Positions 5,882 through 13,635 are shown, numbered from the stretch's first letter. The stretch is DNA of 13,662 nt from CAZTTG01 sp964615935 (GCA_964615935.1 CAZTTG010000127.1:1-13662), one strand, 5' to 3'. The notes: generated by a model not told the origin, from the letters alone. A program made the numbers and translations.

Positions 5882-6075
5882 GCTGGCCCCTGCCTTCCGC
5901 CTCCTGGGGCAGTCAGACAAGAGGTGGAGCGGGGAATTTCGGTTTTTTCGCGGAGGGTCGCGGCCCCGCCTTGCGCGTGAGTGGGCAGACCGGCCGAATC
6001 CGACACCCGTTCAGCTCGCCGTCCGCGGCCCGGGCCGGCAGGACGCCGCGACGGCACGGACCCAAGGAGGTCAAG
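5882..6075. other. Intergenic region with an A/T-rich island
   Basis: The 194 bases between miaB and the secreted Cys-rich protein contain no convincing gene. At 5934-5952 the base composition changes sharply: GAATTTCGG, six T (5943-5948) and then CGCG. A loose stem, CCGCCTC (5897-5903) with GAGGTGG (5921-5927, one G:T pair), lies upstream but ends 15 bases before the T-run, so a terminator reading is weak. The island may instead be promoter DNA for the next gene. Confidence 0.4.
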
Positions 6076-6903
6076 ATGCTCCCGAAAACCCCACTCGCCA
6101 TTCTCTCCGCAGTCCTGTGCGCCCTGGGGCCGAACGCAGACTCTCCGGCCGCGCAGGGCGGCGCTCCCGAGGCGTGCAACGCCCCGGTGTTCTACTGCGG
6201 CTATCAGGACCCAATCATGGTCACCGCGTGTGGCATGGCCCAGTGCCCCAGCAGCAGCGGCTGCCGCGCGGCCCTCACGACGTCCAACGTGGCGGGGCAC
6301 CCCGACAGCGGGCAGGGCGACTACTGGGTCCGCTTCCATGGCGCCGAGAACGGCAAGCCGGCGATCCTCTTCTACGGCTTCGCGCAGGCGCAGATGCCCT
6401 TCTCCAGCGGCCTGCTATGCGTGGCTGCACCCATCAAGCGGACACCGGTGGGCAGCACCGGGGGCAACCCGGCCTACGACTGCACGGGCTCGCACGGCGT
6501 CTGCGTGAACGATCCCGCCGCATCGTGGAACCAGGCCCCGGGCACGGTGATCTGCTACCAGGGATGGCTCCGGGATCCCCAGAGCACCTCCGGGACCGAC
6601 GTGACCGACGCCGTGGAGCTCACCTTCAACGCCGGCGGGGGCGACCTGTGCGACTGCCCGGGGACCACCGCCTGGTCGTGCTTCGGGAGCACCCCCTACG
6701 TCATCACCTACTCGGCCGGTGCCGGGGACGCCTACCTGATCAGCTGCAGCGGCCCCGACACGATCGCAGTGTATGCCGGCCCCGGGAGGATGTACTTCAT
6801 GGACGCGGGCGACTCCATCCGCGTCGTCACCCTGGCCGGCGACAGCGTGATGATGAGGACCACCCCCATGGGATCCTCCGGGGGCTGCTGGAAGCAGGAG
6901 TAG
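6076..6903 (+). CDS. Secreted Cys-rich protein with a planctomycete-type exported domain
   Basis: Protein of 275 residues with an N-terminal signal peptide (about 1-27, ending near PAAQ). The mature part has 14 Cys: 34, 41, 52, 57, 63, 115, 136, 143, 160, 192, 194, 202, 224 and 271. This even number is compatible with up to seven disulfides. Residues about 80-184 carry the pattern FYG (99-101), PFSSGLLCV (108-116), R122, W151, YQGWLRDP (161-168) and AVELTF (179-184), which I recognise from many planctomycete exported proteins, where it usually ends the protein. Here about 90 further residues follow, including YVITYSAGAGDAYLISC and VYAGPGRMYFMDAGDSIRVV, which look like a second small beta domain. 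The function is unknown. The start is fixed by AAGGAGG (6064-6070), five bases before the ATG. It probably stands alone as a transcript, ending at the hairpin at 6948-6985. Confidence 0.75.
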   Translation: MLPKTPLAILSAVLCALGPNADSPAAQGGAPEACNAPVFYCGYQDPIMVTACGMAQCPSSSGCRAALTTSNVAGHPDSGQGDYWVRFHGAENGKPAILFYGFAQAQMPFSSGLLCVAAPIKRTPVGSTGGNPAYDCTGSHGVCVNDPAASWNQAPGTVICYQGWLRDPQSTSGTDVTDAVELTFNAGGGDLCDCPGTTAWSCFGSTPYVITYSAGAGDAYLISCSGPDTIAVYAGPGRMYFMDAGDSIRVVTLAGDSVMMRTTPMGSSGGCWKQE

Positions 6904-6947
6904 GGGAGTCCGTGCGGATTCGGCCCGTCTAGCGAGGCTCTCTACGC

Positions 6948-6985
6948 AGCCGGGGGCGGCCTCCCCGCGGAGACCGCCCCCGGCT
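6948..6985. terminator. Strong hairpin between convergent genes, likely bidirectional terminator
   Basis: Twelve-base perfect arms AGCCGGGGGCGG/CCGCCCCCGGCT (6948-6959 and 6974-6985) enclose a second stem CTCC/GGAG (6961-6964 and 6969-6972) on a CCGC loop, with one C:A mismatch between the stems. It lies between the stops of two convergent genes (6903 and 7007). No T-run follows on either strand, so stopping would rely on the stem itself or on Rho. Confidence 0.65.
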
Positions 6986-7006
6986 CGTGAAGCTCGAGGC
7001 CGCGGA

Positions 7007-8761
7007 TCAGCGGCCCGCGTAGCGCATGTTGAGGGAGTTCTCCCCGCGCTCGAGGGTCGAGAAGATCACGCCCTCGAAGTACTTCTCGGCCAGGCTCGAG
7101 TCGGGCACCGGCATGTCGGTGAGGAAGTCGAGCGCCTCCTCGGGCAGCTCCATGCCGGGGAGCATGGCCAGCCCCTCGAGCACTCCGGCGAGGTTGATCA
7201 GGGTCTTGACCGAGGTGGCCGTGTCGGAGATCGAGAAGCCGCTGGAGCGCGGCAGGTCCTCCAGGTAGGGCTCGAAGGGACCCGACGTCAAGGCCGTGGG
7301 GGCGTCCTCCTGGCCCACCAGCGCCAGGCTGGCGCGCAGGCAGGTCGGGAACTGGGAGAACACCAGGGCGTCGTCGGTGAAGGCCCAGTGGAAGCCGCCC
7401 ATGCCGGGCATGCCGAAGGTGAGGCTCTTGATGATCTGCCCCTGGTACTCCTCCTCCTCGACCATGGAGTCCAGGCCGATCAGGCTCATGGCGTCCTCCA
7501 GGAAGAGGTCGACCACGTCGGGCTCCGTGAGCCCCAGGATCATGGCCGATCCCTGGTCGATCCCGCCGGGAGCGAAGCCCCCGAAGCCCATGCCGCCGGT
7601 GGCCGCCTCGACCTCCTCCTCGGGCACGGTCATGTTGAAGCTGGCCAGGTCACCGTTGATCTGGGCGATGAGGTCCTGCTCCAGGTCGAGGCCGTACTCC
7701 TCGAGCACGTTGCCCAGGAACCCCTGGTACCCCTCGTAGGCGTCCGGGGCCCGGTCCATCAGGATCTCCATCACCGCCTCGTAGGCGTCCCAGACGTGGT
7801 AGCTCATCAGGCCGAAGCCGGTGGACTCGGCCGGGATCGTGGCGCCCAGGCCCGCCGGCGGCTCGCCCAGGAAGTCCATGAACTGGGCCATGTAGGAATC
7901 GCCCGGCACGTGCAGGGAGAGGATCATGTCGAAGTCCTCTCCCGCGCCCACCTCGAAGGCGCCGTAGGCCCAGTCCATGCGGCTGACGCCGATCGCGTCC
8001 AGGATCTCCATGACCTCGGCGTCGGGCTCGCCTTCCACGTCCTGGATGAGGTGGATCAGGGCGCCCACGTCCACGAAGATCTCGAAGGTGCTGGCGCCTC
8101 CGGATGCCTGGCGCGCCCCGGCGAGGCCCGCGCTGCCGGCCACGCCCTCGGAGTCGTCCTGGCCGCTGTAGCGGTCGATGACGCCGTGGGCCAGGCCCAG
8201 GTGGCCCCCCTTGGAGCCGACGATCCCCACCAGACCGCCGGTCTCGAAGACCACCAGGGTGGGATCGCCGGTGTCGAACAGGCGCAGGTCGACCCCGGCG
8301 TAGCTGTCGCTGGAGGAGTCGAGCTCGCCCTCCATGAGCTGCAGGACGCCGTCGAACATGTCCTCGAAGGCCCCGCGCTCCTCGCCGGGGTCGATCAGGA
8401 CGCCGAAGCCGGGCTCCAGGCCCGGTCCGGTGGGGGACACGAACACGGCCACCGAGCCGTGGATCGACGCGCACAGATCCAGCGGATTGAAGGGCATCTC
8501 GGCCTGCTCCATCAGGGGGCCAGCCGCCGCCCCGACGAACTCGGCGAGCTCGCCCATCTCCTCGTCGGCGAAGAACCGACCCCAGGCGTTCTCGGCGCCC
8601 CGGGCGCGGAAGCCGTCCAGGTCTCGGGCGGAGAAGACCGCCACCGCGTCCGCGGGCACCGCCCTCAGGATGGCGTCGGCCCGCGGCATCGGATCCGGTC
8701 GAGTGGTCGCGGGATCGACACCGACGGCGGCGATCATCAGGGAAAGGGAGAGTGTCAGCAT
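7007..8761 (-). CDS. Secreted acidic DUF3352-like protein
   Basis: Protein of 584 residues with a short N-terminal signal-like stretch (MLTLSLSLMIAAVG). The segment following it, AILRAVPADAVAVFSARDLDGFRAR..NAWGRFFADEEM, matches the start of DUF3352-type exported proteins, which open with a P.D...V.......L......WG....D.EM pattern. The body alternates strands and acidic loops, including a DFDMILSLHVPG segment and a Gly/Met-rich stretch, GGMGFGGFAPGG. The composition is strongly acidic, with only a handful of Lys. I see no enzyme motif, repeat motif or membrane segment beyond the N-terminus, and the function is unknown. A GAGGA ribosome-binding site lies about nine bases before the ATG. The gene starts 43 bases after the stop of the FG-GAP gene on the same strand, so the two are probably co-transcribed and exported together. 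Confidence 0.7.
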   Translation of the reverse strand: MLTLSLSLMIAAVGVDPATTRPDPMPRADAILRAVPADAVAVFSARDLDGFRARGAENAWGRFFADEEMGELAEFVGAAAGPLMEQAEMPFNPLDLCASIHGSVAVFVSPTGPGLEPGFGVLIDPGEERGAFEDMFDGVLQLMEGELDSSSDSYAGVDLRLFDTGDPTLVVFETGGLVGIVGSKGGHLGLAHGVIDRYSGQDDSEGVAGSAGLAGARQASGGASTFEIFVDVGALIHLIQDVEGEPDAEVMEILDAIGVSRMDWAYGAFEVGAGEDFDMILSLHVPGDSYMAQFMDFLGEPPAGLGATIPAESTGFGLMSYHVWDAYEAVMEILMDRAPDAYEGYQGFLGNVLEEYGLDLEQDLIAQINGDLASFNMTVPEEEVEAATGGMGFGGFAPGGIDQGSAMILGLTEPDVVDLFLEDAMSLIGLDSMVEEEEYQGQIIKSLTFGMPGMGGFHWAFTDDALVFSQFPTCLRASLALVGQEDAPTALTSGPFEPYLEDLPRSSGFSISDTATSVKTLINLAGVLEGLAMLPGMELPEEALDFLTDMPVPDSSLAEKYFEGVIFSTLERGENSLNMRYAGR

Positions 8762-8804
8762 GGTTGGTATTCCTCGGGTGGGCTGGGGAGGTTCGCTTCG
8801 GGCG

Positions 8805-11150
8805 TCAGCCCTGAACGTAGACGATGAGCTTCTCGTGGACGATCACCGCCAGCTCCGGCCGGTGGTCGCCGGTGATGTCCGTGCACAAGATCTCCCGGGG
8901 CTCGCGGCCCCGGGATTCGGTTCCGAAGAAGGAGGACTCCTCGAACACCGGAAAGCCCAGGGCGTGGTCCAGGCCGCGCTCCCGGGTGGACAGGATCAGC
9001 ACCGAGTGCTTGGCGGTCTCGGTGACCACCACGTCCCGCGAGCCGTCCCCGTTCAGGTCGCCCGCGGTGATTCGATCGAAGTGCAGGTTCTGCCTGGGCG
9101 GCTCGTAGGAGGCCAGCTCCACCAGGGTGGGCTCGCGCGAGCCCGAGAAGAGCACCGCCAGCTGGTCCGAGCCGAAGAGGGCCAGGTCCACGGCGCCGTC
9201 GCCGTTCAGGTCGGCCGGCTCCATGCCGGCGAAGGCCAGCCGGCCGGCCTCCACCCGCTGGTGGGGCGCTCCGCCGCCCCCTTCCTCCGCGCGGAAGACC
9301 AGCAGCTCACGGCTGCGCTCGTCCCGCAGCACGACCTCGACCTTCTCGTCGCCATCGAGGTCGGCGCAGGTGGCCCCGCTGATCCTCGAGTCCGGCGCCG
9401 GGCCGTTCCACTGCTCGAGCACCCGGGGGGTCAGGGCGCCGTCCGCCGCGGCCTCGAAGTAGAGCGAGCGCGCGAAGTTGCCCGAGGCCACCAGGAGCTC
9501 GCCCAGGCCGTCCCCGTCGGCGTCGCCGAAGGACAGGCTGGCCGGCCGGGCGCCCACCAGGATGCCCAGCCCGGGCGCGTCCTCGCCGCGCTCGTCGGTG
9601 ACGAAGGAGCCCTCCCGCTGCACCAGGATCGCGGGGGCGTCGCGCTCGCCGGGCAGGAAGGCGATCGCGTCCGGTACCCCGTCGCGGGTCAGGTCGCCGA
9701 TGCGCAGGGCGTCGGGGGCCTTGTCCAGGGAGCTCAAGGCGTGGACCGTCGGCTCGGCCGCCGGCCCCTCCGGCGAGCCGTACCAGATCTGCAGCGAGAT
9801 CTCGCGCTGGCGCCCTTCGCCCTTCGACACGCAGGCCACCAGGTCGTCGAAGCCGTCGGCGTTCAGGTCGGAGAGATCCAGGGCGGTGGGCTCGCCGTCG
9901 ACCGGCCGGGTCTCCGGGAAGGGCAGGCGCCCGGCCTCGTCCAGGCGGCAGAGGCCCACCATGCGCTCGGGGGCCGAGCACACCGCAAGCTCGGCCGCGC
10001 CGTCCCCGTCCACGTCGCCGACGCGCGGGTCGCGGACCCCCACCAGGGAGGGGAAGCTCCGCCGCTCGAAGGTCAGGCGGCCGCGCTGCCCGCGCCACAG
10101 CACCACCCTGGCCATCCCGGGCTCGGCCACCACGGCGTCGTCGCATCCGTCGCCGTCGAGGTCGCCCACCGCGACCGAGCGGGACTCCCCCCGGCCGCGC
10201 CCGACCGCCGGCCCCAGGGAGTAGCGCGCCAGGCCGCGCGAGCCCTCCTCCCGGGCGGCCAGGCCGAAGGCCGCCACCCGACCGGAGAGCTTGAAGACCG
10301 CCAGGATCTCGGCGGCGCCGTCGCCGTCCAGGTCGGAGGCCCAGGCGCTGCGCACCTGGGGCAGATCCACGTCGATGCGCGGCCCGAAGGTGCCGTCGGT
10401 CCGGCGCAGGCGGAGCTGGAAGGGCCAGTCGCGCTCGTAGCGCGCGTACAGCAGGTCGAGCTGGCCGTCCCCGTTCAGGTCCGCGGGCAGCACCCGGTCC
10501 ACGTCCGCCTCGATCCGGTCCAGGAGCCGGACCTCGCCGAAGCCGCCCGCCGGCGAGGGCTCCAGGAGGAGGAGCTGGCCTCCGCCCGCCAGGAGCAGAT
10601 CGTCCTCCCCGTCCGCGTCGAGATCGACCACCGTGAGCAGGTCGCAGCCCTCGGCCAGCTCGTCCAGCCGGCGGCGCAGCGAGCGGGGCTCCCCCGCGGC
10701 GGGGGTGCTCCGGTAGAGCTCCAGCCAGCCCCCCGAGGTGGCGCACACGACGTCGTCGAGCCCGTCCCGGTCGAAGTCCCCGACCCCGAGCTGCAGCACC
10801 CGGCGCTCGAGGGGGATCGGCTCCACCTGGAAGCGCCCGTCGTAGGCCACCGGGTTGGGGTCGTCCTCGTCGACCTCGGTGGGGTCGGCGTCGGGACTCC
10901 CCTCGGGCAGGCGCCGGAGAACGTCGATCCGCGAGCGGGAGTTGTTGGCCACGACCAGGTCGCCCAGCCCGTCCCCGTTCAGGTCCCCCCCCCTCAGGCT
11001 GGAGATCCCGTTCCCGAGCTCGTAGATCTCGAAGTCCGAGAAGCCGAACTCCTGGCTCGGGCTCTGGGCCGGGCGCTCGGGGGAGGAACCGGGGAGCAGG
11101 GCTGTGGCCGTGGAGGCGGCGGCGACCAGGGTGAGAAGGGCTGCGTGCAT
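8805..11150 (-). CDS. Secreted FG-GAP/VCBS-repeat beta-propeller protein, 14 repeats
   Basis: Protein of 781 residues with a signal peptide (about 1-18, AAASTATALLPG). It is built almost entirely of FG-GAP/VCBS repeats, recognised by the calcium-loop motif D-x-[DN]-x-D-G-x-x-[DE]. Motifs start at residues 56, 125, 176, 224, 273, 330, 379, 428, 486, 543, 597, 647, 698 and 758, with an average spacing near 54. The count of 14 fits two seven-bladed propellers. The eleventh (DLDGDEKVE) and fourteenth (DITGDHRPE) motifs lack the usual Gly, and the ninth is DLTRDG. There is no enzyme domain, cell-wall anchor or C-terminal membrane helix. Such proteins usually bind ligands or other proteins outside the cell. 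A GGAG ribosome-binding site lies at 11163-11160. It is probably the first gene of an operon with the DUF3352-like gene and diverges from the protease gene. Confidence 0.88.
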   Translation of the reverse strand: MHAALLTLVAAASTATALLPGSSPERPAQSPSQEFGFSDFEIYELGNGISSLRGGDLNGDGLGDLVVANNSRSRIDVLRRLPEGSPDADPTEVDEDDPNPVAYDGRFQVEPIPLERRVLQLGVGDFDRDGLDDVVCATSGGWLELYRSTPAAGEPRSLRRRLDELAEGCDLLTVVDLDADGEDDLLLAGGGQLLLLEPSPAGGFGEVRLLDRIEADVDRVLPADLNGDGQLDLLYARYERDWPFQLRLRRTDGTFGPRIDVDLPQVRSAWASDLDGDGAAEILAVFKLSGRVAAFGLAAREEGSRGLARYSLGPAVGRGRGESRSVAVGDLDGDGCDDAVVAEPGMARVVLWRGQRGRLTFERRSFPSLVGVRDPRVGDVDGDGAAELAVCSAPERMVGLCRLDEAGRLPFPETRPVDGEPTALDLSDLNADGFDDLVACVSKGEGRQREISLQIWYGSPEGPAAEPTVHALSSLDKAPDALRIGDLTRDGVPDAIAFLPGERDAPAILVQREGSFVTDERGEDAPGLGILVGARPASLSFGDADGDGLGELLVASGNFARSLYFEAAADGALTPRVLEQWNGPAPDSRISGATCADLDGDEKVEVVLRDERSRELLVFRAEEGGGGAPHQRVEAGRLAFAGMEPADLNGDGAVDLALFGSDQLAVLFSGSREPTLVELASYEPPRQNLHFDRITAGDLNGDGSRDVVVTETAKHSVLILSTRERGLDHALGFPVFEESSFFGTESRGREPREILCTDITGDHRPELAVIVHEKLIVYVQG

Positions 11151-11370
11151 GCGTGCGGCTCCACCGGGGGTGCAACAACCGAACCGACTGGCCCGGGGAA
11201 GGGGGATTTTCGCGAATTAACGGGAAGAGGCGGGGCGGGCTCGCGATCCCCGGCGCGGACCGCGGAAATCGAGCCTCCGCCCGGGGGGGGCTGGTATTCT
11301 GCCGGGAGCGCCCGGGGGTCCGCATCTGCCCTCGTGTGCAGAATCGGCACTCCTCGAACGGGGCCAACCC
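11151..11370. promoter_or_regulatory. Divergent promoter region between FG-GAP and protease genes
   Basis: The 220-base region serves both strands. An A/T-rich island, GATTTTCGCGAATTAA (11205-11220), holds the palindrome TTCGCGAA (11209-11216) and stands out from the surrounding GC. On the forward strand, TGG plus TATTCT (11292-11300) is an extended -10, 70 bases before the protease ATG. A run of eight G (11283-11290) directly precedes it. Confidence 0.45.
11292..11300 (+). promoter_or_regulatory. Extended -10 promoter for the protease gene
   Basis: TGG followed by TATTCT fits TGnTANNNT and is the best -10 in the region. It has the same TGG-TANNCT form as the box at 2967-2975. No convincing -35 is present. 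Confidence 0.45.
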
Positions 11371-12360
11371 ATGCGCAACCCCCTCCACCGAGCCCTCCTG
11401 GTCCTGGCCATGGTACCGGGCCTCACCCTCGCCGTCCCGCCCCCTCAGGACCCCGAGCCCACCCTCGACCTGATCCTCCTGGGCGGGGGCCGGTCGATCC
11501 GCGGCGAGCTGGTCAAGGAGACCGAGGAGGAGGTCTTCATCGACCTGGGCTACACCATCCTGGCGATCCCGCGCAAGCACGTCCGGGAGGTCCGGCGGGG
11601 CGAGGCCCCGGAGGCCCCGGGGGCCACCGGCGGGGAGGAGCGGCTCGAGCGGGAGGGGGACCTCTTCGTCCAGCGCCGCCAGCCCCCCCTGTCGGTGCGC
11701 GAGAACGTCGACCGGGTCGGCGAGGGAGTGGCCCTGATCAAGGTGCCCGGAGCCCTGGGCTCGGGCTTCGTGATCAGCGCCGAGGGGCACGTGATCACCA
11801 ACGCCCACGTGGTCTCCGGGGAGCGCAACATCAGCGTGACCCTCTTCCGCAAGGGCGAGGGGGAGCTCGAGAAGAAGGTCTTCGAGAAGGTCCGGATCCT
11901 GGCGGTCAACGACCTCTGGGACCTGGCCCTGCTGCAGATCCAGGAGGAGGACCTGGAGGGGGAGGAGCTCTCCGTGTGCGCCTTCGGCGACATGGACGCG
12001 GTCCGGGTGGGGGAGCCGGTCTTCGCCATCGGCAGCCCCCACGGCCTCGACCGCACGGTCAGCCAGGGGATCGTCAGCTCCAAGAACCGCAACGGCTCGG
12101 GCATGCTCTTCATCCAGACCACCGCGGCCATCAATCCCGGCAACAGCGGCGGCCCCCTGTTCAACCTGCGGGGCGATGTGATCGGGGTCAACAGCATGGA
12201 GTACGTGCAGTCGGAGGGCCTGAACTTCGCCATCCCCATCACCCGCGTGAAGCTCTTCCTGCGCAACCGGGACGCCTTCGCCTACGACAAGGAGAACCCC
12301 GGCTCGGGGGTGCGCTACCCGCCGCCGCCGCCCAAGGGCGAGCGCGGCGACGAGGATTGA
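11371..12360 (+). CDS. Secreted trypsin-type serine protease with an N-terminal Sm-like domain, no PDZ
   Basis: Protein of 329 residues with a signal peptide (about 1-25, cut near LAVPPP). Residues about 31-76 form a small beta-rich unit, LDLILLGGGRSIRGELVKETEEEVFIDLG...IPRKHVREV, whose V-x-L-x-x-G/G-x-L/I-P..H-V pattern resembles an Sm/SH3-like barrel. A linker of about 35 residues leads to a chymotrypsin-fold protease of the DegP/HtrA kind. The triad is His146 (VITNAHVV), Asp184 (NDLWDLALL) and Ser259 (NPGNSGGPLFN). The AIGSPHGL and TVSQGIVSS motifs of HtrA proteases are also present. No PDZ domain follows; the protein ends in a short Pro-rich tail with an acidic end. It probably acts in the periplasm or outside the cell in protein quality control or processing. 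The SGNH hydrolase gene starts 28 bases downstream, probably in the same operon. Confidence 0.88.
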   Translation: MRNPLHRALLVLAMVPGLTLAVPPPQDPEPTLDLILLGGGRSIRGELVKETEEEVFIDLGYTILAIPRKHVREVRRGEAPEAPGATGGEERLEREGDLFVQRRQPPLSVRENVDRVGEGVALIKVPGALGSGFVISAEGHVITNAHVVSGERNISVTLFRKGEGELEKKVFEKVRILAVNDLWDLALLQIQEEDLEGEELSVCAFGDMDAVRVGEPVFAIGSPHGLDRTVSQGIVSSKNRNGSGMLFIQTTAAINPGNSGGPLFNLRGDVIGVNSMEYVQSEGLNFAIPITRVKLFLRNRDAFAYDKENPGSGVRYPPPPPKGERGDED

Positions 12361-12388
12361 GACCGACGGCCTCCACCATCCCGAGCCC

Positions 12389-13615
12389 ATGAACGACTCC
12401 GAGTCCCCGGCCCCCGCGCCCCGGCGGTCCCTCCCGCGCCGGCTCGTCCGGCTGCTCCTGTCCGCGCTGCTGATCCTCGCCCTGACCCTGGTGCTCTTCG
12501 TCCTCGCGGTCGAGGTGGGCCTGCGGTACGTGCGGGTCTCCGGTCTCAGCCGGGAGGAGCTGAGCCCCGAGTACCTGGACAGCGAGGAGAAGCACCGCAA
12601 CCAGCCCCATCCCTACCTGGCGTACTCCCTCAAGCCGGGCTGGCGCTCGGCCCCCACCGCCGAGTTCGAGACCGCCCACAACCAGCTCGGCTACCGCGGC
12701 CCGGAGACGAGCTGGCGCAAGCCCGAGGGCGTCCTCCGGATCCTGTGTCTGGGCGGCTCGAGCACCTACGGCCACACCCCCTCCACGAACGAGGCCACCT
12801 GGCCGGCCCGTCTCCAGCACCACCTGAGCGAGGCTCGGCCCGATCGCGCGGTGGAGGTCGTCAACTGCGGCGCCTCGGGCTGGTCGACCTTCGAGAGCTT
12901 GATCAACCTCGCCATTCGTGGCGTCGACCAGCGGCCCGATCTGGTGGTGGTCTACCACTCGATCAACGACATGCGGTGCGCGCTCTACGATCCCCGGCCG
13001 CAGCCCGACAACACCCACTGGCGAGCGGTATGGCCGGTCTACCGGCCATCGCCCATGGAGGGCACCCTGGAGAGCAGCATGGCGTACCTGATCTGGCGCC
13101 ACCGCTTCACGGACTACTTGGAGATGCGGGCGGATCTGGGCTTCTACGCGATCGTGGACTACGCCGAGCGGGACGCGAACGACCCCGACTTCTACGACGG
13201 GGAGATCTCCGACCGCCGCGGCTTCTCCAGCTTCCAGCGCAACCTGGTGAGCCTCGTGGCCCTGGCGCGGGCCCACGGCGCGCGGGTCCTCTTCGCCACC
13301 CAGGGCATGGACGCCTCCGACCTGGACGGGGCGGCCTCGAAGGAGAATCAGCTGCGGGCCCTGCAGGAGATGACCCAGATCCTGCGCTACGTGGCCGAGG
13401 AGCGCGGCGTGCCCCTGGTGGAGGCGGCCGCGGTGCTCGAGGCCGAGGCCGCGCGGCAGCGCCGCGAGGCGGCCGCGCACGGGGATCCGGCCCCGGCCAA
13501 TCCCCAGGAGGACCAGACCATCTTCAGCCACGAGGTGCACCTGTGGGACGAGGGGGCGGACCTGCTGGCGCGCACCCTGGCGGAGGGGATCCTGGCGCAC
13601 GGCCTCCTGGACTGA
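12389..13615 (+). CDS. Membrane-anchored SGNH-hydrolase-like protein
   Basis: Protein of 408 residues. A basic N-terminus (RRSLPRRLVR) leads into one membrane helix (about 20-42), leaving a large domain outside the cytoplasm. SGNH-fold blocks are visible: block I LGGSSTYG with the likely nucleophile Ser124, block II NCGASGW with Gly161, block III HSINDMR with Asn193, and block V HEVHLWDEGADLLA with catalytic His384. The block V Asp expected three residues before that His is His381 instead. Some family members manage with a Ser-His dyad, so activity is still possible. Members of this fold act on ester groups, including O-acetyl groups on glycans; the substrate here is not apparent. A Tyr/Pro-rich region (about 60-110) precedes the fold. 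There is no clear ribosome-binding site. The gene is 28 bases after the protease gene and is probably co-transcribed with it. Confidence 0.8.
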   Translation: MNDSESPAPAPRRSLPRRLVRLLLSALLILALTLVLFVLAVEVGLRYVRVSGLSREELSPEYLDSEEKHRNQPHPYLAYSLKPGWRSAPTAEFETAHNQLGYRGPETSWRKPEGVLRILCLGGSSTYGHTPSTNEATWPARLQHHLSEARPDRAVEVVNCGASGWSTFESLINLAIRGVDQRPDLVVVYHSINDMRCALYDPRPQPDNTHWRAVWPVYRPSPMEGTLESSMAYLIWRHRFTDYLEMRADLGFYAIVDYAERDANDPDFYDGEISDRRGFSSFQRNLVSLVALARAHGARVLFATQGMDASDLDGAASKENQLRALQEMTQILRYVAEERGVPLVEAAAVLEAEAARQRREAAAHGDPAPANPQEDQTIFSHEVHLWDEGADLLARTLAEGILAHGLLD

Positions 13616-13635
13616 TATGGAGGCCCATATGTCAA

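Noticed and set aside
5897..5948. Rho-independent terminator of miaB using the T6 run
   Set aside because: The only upstream stem has a 17-base loop and a G:T pair and ends 15 bases before the T-run, too far for a normal terminator.
4258..6903. Very long open frame overlapping miaB and continuing in frame with the secreted Cys-rich protein
   Set aside because: In the miaB part it translates to low-complexity Arg/Gly/Pro, typical of a shadow frame in high-GC DNA. The Cys-rich gene has its own strong ribosome-binding site and signal peptide at 6076.
11171..11186. Second sigma-54-like element upstream of the FG-GAP gene (CGGTTCG-N4-TTGCA on the reverse strand)
   Set aside because: The GG and GC spacing is right, but the -24 half is poor, and the implied start site would fall on the ribosome-binding site, about ten bases before the ATG.
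8334..12600. Open frames of more than 1000 codons on both strands opposite or overlapping the FG-GAP and protease genes
   Set aside because: They are shadows of real genes: no domain, no signal peptide, and skewed Arg/Gly/Pro/Ala composition. The real frames carry clear repeats and catalytic motifs.
13615..13630. Hairpin ATATGG/CCATAT just after the SGNH gene
   Set aside because: It is a weak six-base stem that overlaps the stop codon and has no T-run.
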